Part shown: positions 51,920 through 59,889 of the stretch, piece after piece
How positions within the stretch are numbered: the first letter of the stretch is position 1
Layout of the letters: each line of letters starts with the position of its first letter
Source of the DNA: Chitinilyticum piscinae
Lineage (GTDB): Bacteria; Pseudomonadota; Gammaproteobacteria; Burkholderiales; Chitinibacteraceae
Length of the DNA stretch: 64,000 nt
Direction of reading: 5' to 3'
NCBI RefSeq assembly: GCF_015223195.1
Contig: NZ_JADFUA010000004.1
Span: forward strand, 1-64,000
The notes under the pieces: generated by a model
What the model saw: the letters and a program-made list of their open reading frames with translations, nothing else
The model's database searches: none
Told to the model about the DNA's origin: nothing
Translations under genes and position numbers: made by a program

Positions 51920-52687
51920 ATGGCACTCAATCCGCCGCTCACCGACTGGCACGGCCAGCGCGTCTGGATCATCGGCGCCTCTAGCGGCATTGGCCGCGCG
52001 CTGGCGGAAACGCTGGGGCGGCTGGGGGCGCGTGTGGCGATCAGTGCGCGCCGCGCTGCCGTGCTGGACGAACTGGCGTTGCCGGACGATGCGCTGCGCC
52101 TGCCCTTTGATGCGTGCAGCAAGGCGGGCTGGGCTGCGGCGATCGGTTTTCTGCATCAACGCTGGGGTGGGGTAGACGTATGGGTGCACTGCGCCGCCGA
52201 TTACCAGCCCACGCGGGCCTGGCAGCTCGATGCTGATGCGGCCAGCCGTGCGTTGGACGTGAATCTGCACAGCGTGTATCTCGGCCTTGCTACGATTATG
52301 CCGGTATTGCTCGCCAACCAAAGCGGGCGTTTGGTTCTGCTGGCAAGCCCCTCTGGGTATTTCGGCATGCCCGAGGCGATCAACTATGGCCCGCACAAGG
52401 CAGCGCTGATCAATCTGGCCGAAATCCTGCACGTTGATCTGGCCCAGAAGGGCATTGCTGTCCATCTGGTTAACCCCGGCTTTGTTGCCACGCGGCTGAC
52501 CGCGCGCAACGACTTTGCCATGCCCGCGCTGCAGACCCCGCAGCAGGCAGCCGATGCCATCGTCGCCGGTCTGGCACGTGGCGAATTCGAAACCCATTTT
52601 CCGAGGCGCTTTACCCTATGGCTGAAACTGCTGCGACTGCTGCCCTTTGCCCTGCGCCGACCACTGCTGCGCCGGATTGCCCGCTAG
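51920..52687 (+). CDS. Short-chain dehydrogenase/reductase
   Basis: A 255-residue classical SDR. NAD(P)-binding is at VWIIGASSGIGRALAE (residues ~15-30) with Arg44-Arg45 after the second strand, which favours NADPH. The catalytic set is Ser143, Tyr156 and Lys160 (YGPHK). The C-terminal 25 residues are hydrophobic and basic (FTLWLKLLRLLPFALRRPLL), suggesting membrane association. In this operon type it may reduce a keto or aldehyde group on a lipid intermediate. The RBS GGGAGAC precedes the ATG. It overlaps the next gene by 70 bases. Confidence 0.92.
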   Translation: MALNPPLTDWHGQRVWIIGASSGIGRALAETLGRLGARVAISARRAAVLDELALPDDALRLPFDACSKAGWAAAIGFLHQRWGGVDVWVHCAADYQPTRAWQLDADAASRALDVNLHSVYLGLATIMPVLLANQSGRLVLLASPSGYFGMPEAINYGPHKAALINLAEILHVDLAQKGIAVHLVNPGFVATRLTARNDFAMPALQTPQQAADAIVAGLARGEFETHFPRRFTLWLKLLRLLPFALRRPLLRRIAR

Positions 52688-53115
52688 GCGATGACACCCT
52701 GCTGGCCGAGGGGCTGGCGCGCGTGCTGGCCTGCTATGCGGCGCTGGATCTGGCGAGCATTCCGGCGCTTGCGGCCTGCTATGCGCCGGAGGCGCGCTTT
52801 CGTGATCCGTTCAACGATGTGCGTGGACGCGAGGCGATTGCCGCCATCTTCCGCCACATGTTTGCCGCAGTGGCGCAGCCGCAATTCCGCATCCTGCGGT
52901 ACTGGCGCACCGGGCAGGATGCGATGGTCGAATGGCAGTTCGATTTTGTCCTGCGCGGCAAGGAGCTGTCGTTTGACGGCTGCAGCCGGCTGGTGCTGGG
53001 CATGGACGGGCTGGTGCACTCGCATCTGGATTACTGGGATGCTGCCAGCGGCCTGTATGCCCATCTTCCCCTGGTGGGCGGGCTGATGCGCTGGCTGGCG
53101 GCGCGCATGCGATAA
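52618..53115 (+). CDS. NTF2/SnoaL-like protein
   Basis: A 165-residue protein with an NTF2-like fold: LARVLACYAALDLASIPALAACYAPEARFRDPFNDVRGREAIAAIF, then MVEWQFDFVLRGKELSFDGCSRLVLGMDGLVHSHLDYWD. Such domains act as small isomerases or dehydratases or as ligand carriers. The Arg-Phe-Arg-Asp-Pro-Phe segment lines the pocket. It commonly follows the SDR in these operons. The start at 52618 lies in the SDR gene; a later non-ATG start cannot be ruled out. Confidence 0.87.
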   Translation: MAETAATAALCPAPTTAAPDCPLGDDTLLAEGLARVLACYAALDLASIPALAACYAPEARFRDPFNDVRGREAIAAIFRHMFAAVAQPQFRILRYWRTGQDAMVEWQFDFVLRGKELSFDGCSRLVLGMDGLVHSHLDYWDAASGLYAHLPLVGGLMRWLAARMR

Positions 53116-53116
53116 T
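53111..53116 (+). promoter_or_regulatory. Possible -10 box of the litR-type gene
   Basis: GATAAT lies 8 bases before the ATG at 53125, at the junction of the NTF2-like and regulator genes. It would allow separate, nearly leaderless expression of the regulator. No -35 box is obvious. Confidence 0.3.
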
Positions 53117-53124
53117 GGGGCGCA

Positions 53125-54036
53125 ATGATGAACGAAGCCCGATTACTCCGCTATTCGATTGCCGACGTTGAACGCGATACCGGCGTGAGCAAGGAATTGC
53201 TGCGCCAGTGGGAGCGTCGCTATGGGTATCCGCAGCCAGGCCGCGATGAGCATGGCGACCGCAGCTATACCCCGGACGATGTTGCCACGCTGAAGCTGCT
53301 GCGCCAGCTGATCGATCACGGCGGCCGGCCGCGCAAGCTGGTCGGCCTGCCGCTGCCCGAGCTGGAAGCCGAGTGGGTTAAGCTGGCTGTGCCCCCCCCA
53401 GAAAACGCAGCGGCTAGCGGTGCCGAGCCCTTGCTGGCGCACCTGCGCGGCAGCGATGCCGAGGCCGTGCGCGCTTACCTGCGCCTGCAGCTGCAGCGAC
53501 AAGGGCTGGCAGGTTTTCTGCTGCAGGCCATGGCTCCCATCAGTATTGCGGTGGGCGAGGCCTGGGCGCGCGGCGAACTGGCCGTGCATCAGGAGCACCT
53601 CTATACCGAGGCCATCAAGGTCGTGCTGCGCGAGGAGATCGGGCGGCTGCCGGCGACGCGGCAGGCCCCGCGCGTGATGCTCACCACCATCCCGGGCGAG
53701 GCGCACAGCCTTGGGCTGTTGATGGTTGAAGGCCTGCTGCGCCTAAATGGCTGCGAATGCGTGTCCTTTGGCGTGGAAATGCCGTTCGAGGAAATCCTGC
53801 GTGCCAGCGAACGCTATGGCGTCGACATTCTGGTGCTGTCTTTCAGCGCCAACTGCACCCCCACCGACGCCTCCATCGCCTTGCTAGGTCTGCGGCAGGC
53901 GCTGGCCGCGTCGGTGACCATCTGGGCGGGCGGAGCAGGGCTGCGCGGCGTGCAGTTGCCGGTACCCGGCCTGCAGATTTTTGATCGCCTCGATGCCATC
54001 GCCCCGGCTGTGGCTGAGTGGCGTACGCGTGCCTGA
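53125..54036 (+). CDS. litR: MerR-family adenosylcobalamin photoreceptor, LitR/CarH type
   Basis: A 303-residue light-sensing regulator. The MerR HTH is at residues 9-75 (SIADVERDTGVSKELLRQWERRYGYPQP). A helical cap follows with the photoreceptor signature W147-x9-E157-H158 in AWARGELAVHQEHLY. The cobalamin Rossmann domain has the E-x-H-x-x-G motif at 192-197 with His194, the lower ligand. CarH/LitR proteins bind DNA in the dark as AdoCbl tetramers and release it in light when the Co-C bond breaks. The TGTACA array at 45981-46076 is the likely target, placing the lipid operon under light control. It lies 9 bases after the NTF2-like gene and may also have its own -10 box. Symbol by family resemblance. 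Confidence 0.9.
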   Translation: MMNEARLLRYSIADVERDTGVSKELLRQWERRYGYPQPGRDEHGDRSYTPDDVATLKLLRQLIDHGGRPRKLVGLPLPELEAEWVKLAVPPPENAAASGAEPLLAHLRGSDAEAVRAYLRLQLQRQGLAGFLLQAMAPISIAVGEAWARGELAVHQEHLYTEAIKVVLREEIGRLPATRQAPRVMLTTIPGEAHSLGLLMVEGLLRLNGCECVSFGVEMPFEEILRASERYGVDILVLSFSANCTPTDASIALLGLRQALAASVTIWAGGAGLRGVQLPVPGLQIFDRLDAIAPAVAEWRTRA

Positions 54037-54187
54037 ACGCGGCTCGAGGTAACGCTCTGGCCGCTGCAGAGCACACGCAGCGCATTTTCTGCGCGCCTGG
54101 AGTTCAGTGGGCGAGCTGACGGAAATTGGCAGAGTTGTGATGTTTTTCCGTGGCATGATGGACCCAATTGTCAGCCCCGGAAAAGAA

Positions 54188-56218
54188 ATGCGCGTCATTC
54201 AGCTTGCCCTTGCTAGCCTTTTGCTCCTGTGCATCCCGGCACAGGCCATGCCGCTTGCCAGCCGCCCCAGCGAAAGCGGGCCCGCCAGTGCAAACTGGGA
54301 ACCCGTCGCAGCCCAAAACGGTGAATCTTTGCTGCACTGGTCCGTACCCGCTGGCCGTCGTGGCAGGCCGGAGCGGGCCACACAGGCGGTGTTGCTGGTG
54401 CCCTTGCCGGCAAGTGATGTGCAGGCCCGCCTTGCCGGGGTACTCAAGCGCGAAGGATTCAGGTTGCAGGAAACCACCGCCGTTCTGCTGGATAGTCAAG
54501 CCGGGTTTGGCGGAAGGGATCTGGCTGAGGGTGATCGCTGGTGGGGCTTGTATCTTTCGCATCATGCCGAAATCCTGCCCGAAGTCAGCGACGCCCGGCT
54601 TGATCCGTACTGGCAGAAAGGGCTTGCCAGCGGCGCCATCCTGCCGGCCGATCTTGAGGCGCTCAATCAGCGCCGCGTGCAGCAATTGCAAGGCAGTGTG
54701 CTTCGGGTTCCGGCCGCCAGGGCCGCAGCCGAACTGCGCAGCCCGCAAACCGTGTGGCAGGCCAGTCTGGAGCAGCGCTCGCGCTCTGGCGACCAGATAC
54801 GCAGCGAAACCATCCGGATCTACGATGTCAGCCGCTTGCTGGGGGCAAGCTATACCGCAGTGACGCTCAGCCGCGAGGACAGCTACCGCAACCCGGACTA
54901 CAACCCGTTCAAGATTGAGCTCTGCATGATGGGAGGCTGTGGCAAGTCAGCACGTTTGTCTTATAGGGTAGTGCCCTATGCCAGTCTGTCGCGCCTGCTG
55001 GCTGCGTTGCCAGCCGATACCCTGGTTGCTGATTCGCCGCTCTACTGGGCTAAGCCCGCGGCCGCTGCGCCTTTGCCCGATTATCGCGAAGTGCCTGCCG
55101 CGTCCGCTGCGGCGGTAGCGCTGGTCGGCGAGGGTTTTGACTGGGGTAACAAGAATGCCAGCCCTTCAGCCTTGCTGGTACTGCCAGACGGTGATCTGCT
55201 GCTGGCCGAGACCCGCCGCGCGACCGCTGCAGATTCAGATTCGTCGCATGTCAGTACTGTGTACCGCCATCGTTTTAGTAGCAGCGGCGTGCAGAGCCAG
55301 CAGCTGTGGCAGATCCCGAAGGAGAGCAGTTTCAGGCTGGCGCTGGCGCGCGATGGCAGAACCCTCTGGTTCAGTGCCCGCACCCGCGAAACGTTATACA
55401 TGCAACGCTACGATCTGCAAAGTGGCGAGGTGTTCAGCCAGGCCATGCCGGGGGATGACGCAGACTGGTTTGTGTGGCAGCTCGATAGCGCGCAACTGCC
55501 GCGATTCTATGACGCGGTACCGGATTACCAAATCAGCCAGTGGCGCCCCGAGGGCGAGCCGCAGCAGCTGCTGGCCAAGACCCTGCGCGCGAATTTTTCC
55601 GGGCGGGAAGGCGTGGGCAAGCTGCAGCCCGTGTATGGGCACTTTACTGCCAGCGAGTGGGCTGCCGATGACTGGGGGCTGACCGAGCTGGATCTCGCCA
55701 CTGGCATGACAATGCGCAGCATTCCCCTGCCGCAGGATGTACGCAGCAGCTACTGGACCGCGTCGGCGCTGGCCGCCCCGGATGCCGGCTGGATTGCCCG
55801 GCCGTGGCTGCGTGACGTGATTGAGGCAGATGGCGAACGGCGGCGTGGCTGGGGGGCGTATATCGTGGATACCCGGCTGGGTAAAATCCGTTTTTCAGCC
55901 GCACTGGATCAGCCTGGCAATGTGATGCCGGTCATGGCCCGCTCGGCCAACGGCCGCCTGCTGGCGCTGGGGCAGGAGTGGGATGGCAAGTTCAATAACC
56001 GCTTCGGGCTGTGGGATGTTGCCAAGGGGACCAGCCCGGTGAATCTGCAATTGCCGGCGGGAATCGGGAATGGCTATCTGCGGGGACTGGCTTTCTCGCC
56101 GGACGGGCGGTTTCTGTATGCGCTCAGCGACCGGTGGCTGGTGCGCTGGGCGCTGCCGGCAGCCTTGCAGGACAAGGCCCAGCCTGGAAACTGGCCGGCC
56201 GAAGGCTGGAAATCCTAG
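54188..56218 (+). CDS. Secreted protein of unknown function, propeller-like C-terminus
   Basis: A 676-residue protein with signal peptide MRVIQLALASLLLLCIPAQA. The first ~300 residues match no family I know and include VLLVPLPASDVQARLAGVLK and a CMMGGCG cysteine pair. From about residue 320 there are repeated beta-propeller-like strands (LLVLPDGDLLLAETRRA, LALARDGRTLWFSARTRETL, MARSANGRLLALGQEWDG and LAFSPDGRFLYALSDRWLVRW). The last resemble WD/YVTN blades. It is probably periplasmic or exported. The weak RBS GGAAAAG precedes the ATG. The stop overlaps the convergent membrane gene by 4 bases. Confidence 0.75.
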   Translation: MRVIQLALASLLLLCIPAQAMPLASRPSESGPASANWEPVAAQNGESLLHWSVPAGRRGRPERATQAVLLVPLPASDVQARLAGVLKREGFRLQETTAVLLDSQAGFGGRDLAEGDRWWGLYLSHHAEILPEVSDARLDPYWQKGLASGAILPADLEALNQRRVQQLQGSVLRVPAARAAAELRSPQTVWQASLEQRSRSGDQIRSETIRIYDVSRLLGASYTAVTLSREDSYRNPDYNPFKIELCMMGGCGKSARLSYRVVPYASLSRLLAALPADTLVADSPLYWAKPAAAAPLPDYREVPAASAAAVALVGEGFDWGNKNASPSALLVLPDGDLLLAETRRATAADSDSSHVSTVYRHRFSSSGVQSQQLWQIPKESSFRLALARDGRTLWFSARTRETLYMQRYDLQSGEVFSQAMPGDDADWFVWQLDSAQLPRFYDAVPDYQISQWRPEGEPQQLLAKTLRANFSGREGVGKLQPVYGHFTASEWAADDWGLTELDLATGMTMRSIPLPQDVRSSYWTASALAAPDAGWIARPWLRDVIEADGERRRGWGAYIVDTRLGKIRFSAALDQPGNVMPVMARSANGRLLALGQEWDGKFNNRFGLWDVAKGTSPVNLQLPAGIGNGYLRGLAFSPDGRFLYALSDRWLVRWALPAALQDKAQPGNWPAEGWKS

Positions 56219-56649
56219 CGTCCCATCGGGGCTGGCCAGCGCAGGATGACAAGCAGCCTGGGAATAATGCGCAGCGAGCTCGCATAGAGTATCAGGACCA
56301 GGCAAATTGCCCCGGCAAGCAACATGGGCGTGCCGGCTGTCAGCACAATCACCATCAGCAGTACGACCCAGGCGGGCAGTGAAGCCAATGCGCTGGCCCA
56401 GAGCCAGCGCTCCCGCTGTTGTGCCAGTTGCGCCAGTACAAAGCGCAGTAAGGCATGGCCACCAAGCAGCAATGCAAACTGGCGGTTTGCTGCGCTGCTT
56501 TGATGTGCCATCTGCGCCATGGCCGGAGCCGCGATATAAAAGGCCCCGCTCACGAGCAGCGTACCCAGTGCCCACCAGCCATCCAGCCGGATGGCGTCAA
56601 ACAGGGCACTGGCGGATTCGTCGTACAAGTCTAATGTCGGGCGGGGCAT
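56215..56649 (-). CDS. Small membrane protein of unknown function
   Basis: A 144-residue protein with four hydrophobic helices (LGTLLVSGAFYIAAPAM, FALLLGGHALLRFVLAQL, ASALASLPAWVVLLMVIVL, PMLLAGAICLVLILYASSL). It starts MPRPTLDLYDESASALFDAI. No family is recognised and no charged membrane residue suggests transport. It ends head-on with the secreted-protein gene. Confidence 0.6.
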   Translation of the reverse strand: MPRPTLDLYDESASALFDAIRLDGWWALGTLLVSGAFYIAAPAMAQMAHQSSAANRQFALLLGGHALLRFVLAQLAQQRERWLWASALASLPAWVVLLMVIVLTAGTPMLLAGAICLVLILYASSLRIIPRLLVILRWPAPMGR

Positions 56650-56764
56650 GGCAGCGTGCAGGGACAGTCGGGCTAAGCGTTATCGCGAGACTAGCAGAGC
56701 GCCTGCAGCAGGGCTTGACCGGGCTGGTACAATCGCCTTTTGTGTTTCATATGGAGTACTGCCG

Positions 56765-57676
56765 ATGGCCGGATTGAAAGTGGCGCTGATTGGCGCAACC
56801 CCGACCTTTCTCGAATTGCTCGCCGACAGCGGGCTGGTGATCAGCGCACTCTATCCGCTGGCCGCCCAGGATGATGGCAGCCTGCTCGAGCATGGTGATG
56901 ACGTATGGCCGGTGATTGGTCTGGATGATTTCGATTTTGCCGATGTCGACCTCTTGCTGTGCCTGGCGGATCCCGAACTGGCGCAAGCCGCGATTCCACA
57001 GGCGCTGGCGGCCGGCCTGACCGTGCTGGATGCCAGCAATGCCGGCGTGGCGGCTGGTGACAAGGGGCGGCTTTTGAGCCTGCCGCACATAGCCGCCTTG
57101 CAGCTGGCAAGGCCGCTGCAATCGCTGGCTGCAGCCGGTGGTATCGAGGCCGCCTCCGCCAGCGTTTTCCTGCCGGTATCGGCCAGCGGCCAGGCCGGTG
57201 TGGATGAACTCTCGGCACAGGTGCGCAGCCTGTTTGCCCATGGTGACATCAGCAGCAAGGTCTTTGCCAAGCGCATCGCCTTCAACTTGCTGCCGGATTT
57301 CTCCGCCGCATTGCGTGGCGGCATTGCCAGCCAGCTTGGCAAGATGACCGAAGGCCTGCAGCTGGATACGCTGCAGTTGATCCACATGCCGGTGTTCTAC
57401 GGCATGAGTGCATCGCTGACCATGCGGCTGAAATCCGCCATGAGCGATGCGGAAGTGCGTGCGGCGCTGGCGGCCAATGAAGGGTTGCTGGTATTGCCCG
57501 AGGGCCAGCTGGTTGCTACGCAGGATGTCATCGGCGCGGACAAGGTCTGGGTCGGTGATGTGGCGCTGAGCGCCGATGGCCGTACGCTGCAGTTGTGGCT
57601 GCTGGCGGATAACAGCCGCCTGCAGGCGATGACCGTTCTGGCGGTTCTGCTGCAACTGGCGGCCAGCCGGCATTAA
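56765..57676 (+). CDS. Aspartate-semialdehyde-dehydrogenase-like protein (USG-1 type)
   Basis: A 303-residue paralogue of aspartate-semialdehyde dehydrogenase. The N-terminal Rossmann half is LKVALIGATPTFLELL and the dimerisation domain contains FAKRIAFNLLPDFSAALRGG and LQLIHMPVFYGMSASLTMRL. The nucleotide-binding phosphate loop is altered. The active-site Cys of the SNCTT motif is missing: the region reads SASVFLPVSASGQAGVDEL, and the only Cys is in LLLCLADPE. Catalysis as in Asd is therefore not expected. E. coli usg and Pseudomonas homologues show the same loss; their role is unknown. Confidence 0.85.
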   Translation: MAGLKVALIGATPTFLELLADSGLVISALYPLAAQDDGSLLEHGDDVWPVIGLDDFDFADVDLLLCLADPELAQAAIPQALAAGLTVLDASNAGVAAGDKGRLLSLPHIAALQLARPLQSLAAAGGIEAASASVFLPVSASGQAGVDELSAQVRSLFAHGDISSKVFAKRIAFNLLPDFSAALRGGIASQLGKMTEGLQLDTLQLIHMPVFYGMSASLTMRLKSAMSDAEVRAALAANEGLLVLPEGQLVATQDVIGADKVWVGDVALSADGRTLQLWLLADNSRLQAMTVLAVLLQLAASRH

Positions 57677-57689
57677 GCAGCGGGAGCGC

Positions 57690-57715
57690 AAAAGGGCCGG
57701 CAATGTCGGCCTTTT
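57690..57715. terminator. Bidirectional terminator (ASD-like / mnmC)
   Basis: AAAAGGGCCGGCA, T, GTCGGCCTTTT: a GC stem with one bulge and A/T tails on both sides, placed between two convergent stops 60 bases apart. Confidence 0.8.
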
Positions 57716-57736
57716 CATGCGTGTTTTACGACGTAG

Positions 57737-59644
57737 TCAGTCCGCGCTGCGGCTGCCCTTGCGGCGCAGCGCGCGCAGGGCAAAACGGCCCGGGTCGACG
57801 GCGTCCAGTAGCGCCCGATCCAGTGGCAGTGGCTCGCCACTCAGCTGGCTGGCAATCAGTTCGCCGGCCAGCATGCACCAGGTCAGCCCGCGCGCGCCGA
57901 AGCCCAGCGCGCCGTACAGCCCGGGCAGGCGCGCCAGTTGCCAGAGCTGATGCGCCGGGCTGTGCTGTTCACCGGGCACCGGCAGCGCGCCAATCAGGGG
58001 CAGGCGATCGGGAGAGGCCGGTCGCGGGCAGCAGCGCCAATCGTGCAGCGATATGCCTGCGACATCCAGATCGGGCAAGACCTTGCGCAAGCCCGCCAGA
58101 TTGCGAGCGGCGGCCGTGGCTTCATCCTCGCCTGCAGCCAGTTCGGCTGCGCCGACGCAACGCAAACCCTGATAGGCAGGCGTGAGGTAGCTGGGGCCGG
58201 ACAGGCTGAAGGGCGGCTCGGAGAGCTCGGTCGCGGGGATGCGGCTGACGACGCGCAGGCTGTCACTGAGCGGCAGCTCGGCCTGCGGGCAGAGCCGTGC
58301 TGCGGCCGTGGCGTTGGCCAGAATTACGGTCTCGCTTTCGCCCAGAGCGGTTTCATCGGTGCCGAGCAAGATCCAGCGCTCAGCGTTGCGCTGCAGGCGG
58401 GCAACCTGCTGCCCGGTCTTTACTGTAATGCCCGGATGCGCCAGTAATGCGCGGCACAACCCTGGCGGATGTATCCAGGCGGATGCTTTGTAAAATAAGC
58501 CTCCCGACGCAATACGATAGTGGGTATTCAGCTGCTCGGCTGTGACAAAGCGGGCCAGTTCATCGGGAATGGCAAGCTCGCTGCTGAGCGTTGCCATCAA
58601 GTCGAGTTGCTCGGCGTTCTTGGCGACCTGCAGCTGCCCCGGGTTGCCCCAGGGTACAGGAACATCACTCGAATCCAGCTGCCTGAGTACCTGCAAGGTG
58701 AGCGCACAGCCGGCGCGGGTCAGGCGTGCCTGCAGATTGTCATCTCGGCTGAAGGTCGGATGCATCAGCCCGACATGGTTGCCGGACGAGCCACTGGCAA
58801 TCTGGCTGGCCTGCTCGAGGATCGTGACCTGCCAGCCGCGCCGGGCTAGCTGCCAGGCACAGGCCGCCCCGGCCATCCCGGCTCCGATCACAATGGCCTG
58901 GCGCGAAGCAGGGCGCGTTGGGCGGCGATTGCGCCATTGCGCTGCGATGGTACTTGTTCCGCGCAGCATCTGCCGTTTGCCGGCAAAGCCGGCCACACGC
59001 TCGACGCTGAAGCCGGCGGCGGTTAATCCCCGGCGCACATGTCCGGCCACGGTGTAGGTCGCCAGCGTGGTGTGATCATGAGCGAGCCGGCGCAGCTGCC
59101 GGTAGATCGGCTCGCACCAGAGCTCGGGATTCTTGTCCGGCGCAAAACCGTCCAGATAGATGGCATCGGCGGCCAGTTCCAGTTGTGGCAGCCAGTGGCC
59201 GGCTTCGCCAAGCACCAGCGTCAGGATGACTTTGCCACCCGCCAGTTCGACCCGGTGCACTCCGGGCGTCAGCCAGGGCCAGGCCGCACGCAGCGCTGCG
59301 GCTTCACTGGCAATCTCGGGGTAATGGGCATGCAGCTGCGCCAGGTCATCGCGCGTGAAGGGAAACTGCTCGATCGAAACAAAGTGGAGCCGTGCACAGC
59401 GCTGCGGATCTGCAGCCCAGGTCTGCCAGGTGGCGAGAAAACTCAAGCCCTGACCGAAACCGGTTTCCAGAATGGTGAAATGCTCGTGGCCGCGCCAGGC
59501 TGCGGGCAGCCCATTGCCGGCCATGAAGACCTCACGGGCCTGTGCGAGACCACCGCCACGCGAATGATAAATGTCGTCAAACTGGCTGGAATAGGGAACG
59601 CCTTCGCTACTGAGTTCAAGGCGGGCCGGAGTGATGGGCTGCAT
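57737..59644 (-). CDS. mnmC: Bifunctional tRNA 5-methylaminomethyl-2-thiouridine synthesis protein MnmC
   Basis: A 635-residue fusion that finishes mnm5s2U34 in tRNA wobble positions. The N-terminal MnmC2 methyltransferase (about 1-240) has FTILETGFGQGLSFLATWQTW and AIYLDGFAPDKNPELW. The C-terminal FAD oxidase MnmC1 has VIGAGMAGAACAWQLARRGWQVTILEQ and GALGFGARGLTWCMLAGELIASQL. Both halves look complete. It stands alone and is convergent with the ASD-like gene. Confidence 0.97.
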   Translation of the reverse strand: MQPITPARLELSSEGVPYSSQFDDIYHSRGGGLAQAREVFMAGNGLPAAWRGHEHFTILETGFGQGLSFLATWQTWAADPQRCARLHFVSIEQFPFTRDDLAQLHAHYPEIASEAAALRAAWPWLTPGVHRVELAGGKVILTLVLGEAGHWLPQLELAADAIYLDGFAPDKNPELWCEPIYRQLRRLAHDHTTLATYTVAGHVRRGLTAAGFSVERVAGFAGKRQMLRGTSTIAAQWRNRRPTRPASRQAIVIGAGMAGAACAWQLARRGWQVTILEQASQIASGSSGNHVGLMHPTFSRDDNLQARLTRAGCALTLQVLRQLDSSDVPVPWGNPGQLQVAKNAEQLDLMATLSSELAIPDELARFVTAEQLNTHYRIASGGLFYKASAWIHPPGLCRALLAHPGITVKTGQQVARLQRNAERWILLGTDETALGESETVILANATAAARLCPQAELPLSDSLRVVSRIPATELSEPPFSLSGPSYLTPAYQGLRCVGAAELAAGEDEATAAARNLAGLRKVLPDLDVAGISLHDWRCCPRPASPDRLPLIGALPVPGEQHSPAHQLWQLARLPGLYGALGFGARGLTWCMLAGELIASQLSGEPLPLDRALLDAVDPGRFALRALRRKGSRSAD

Positions 59645-59889
59645 GGCGGAACGCGGAGGGACAATGGGTGGATTCTAGCCGTTTGTGTGCTGGGAGACAT
59701 GCCTGATCATCGTCCGCAGCCGGCACGGCGCGCCGGCTGGTGCGACAAGGTGGCGTGAGGAGTGAACTGTGCCGTTTGCGGTATGACCCTGATCAGGGTT
59801 AAATGCCATATCTGCAGGCAAGATTGACTGCTAGTCTGCAGCAGCAAGGAATTGTGCCGCTTTTTTCCGATTACTACGGGGGTTGCTCG

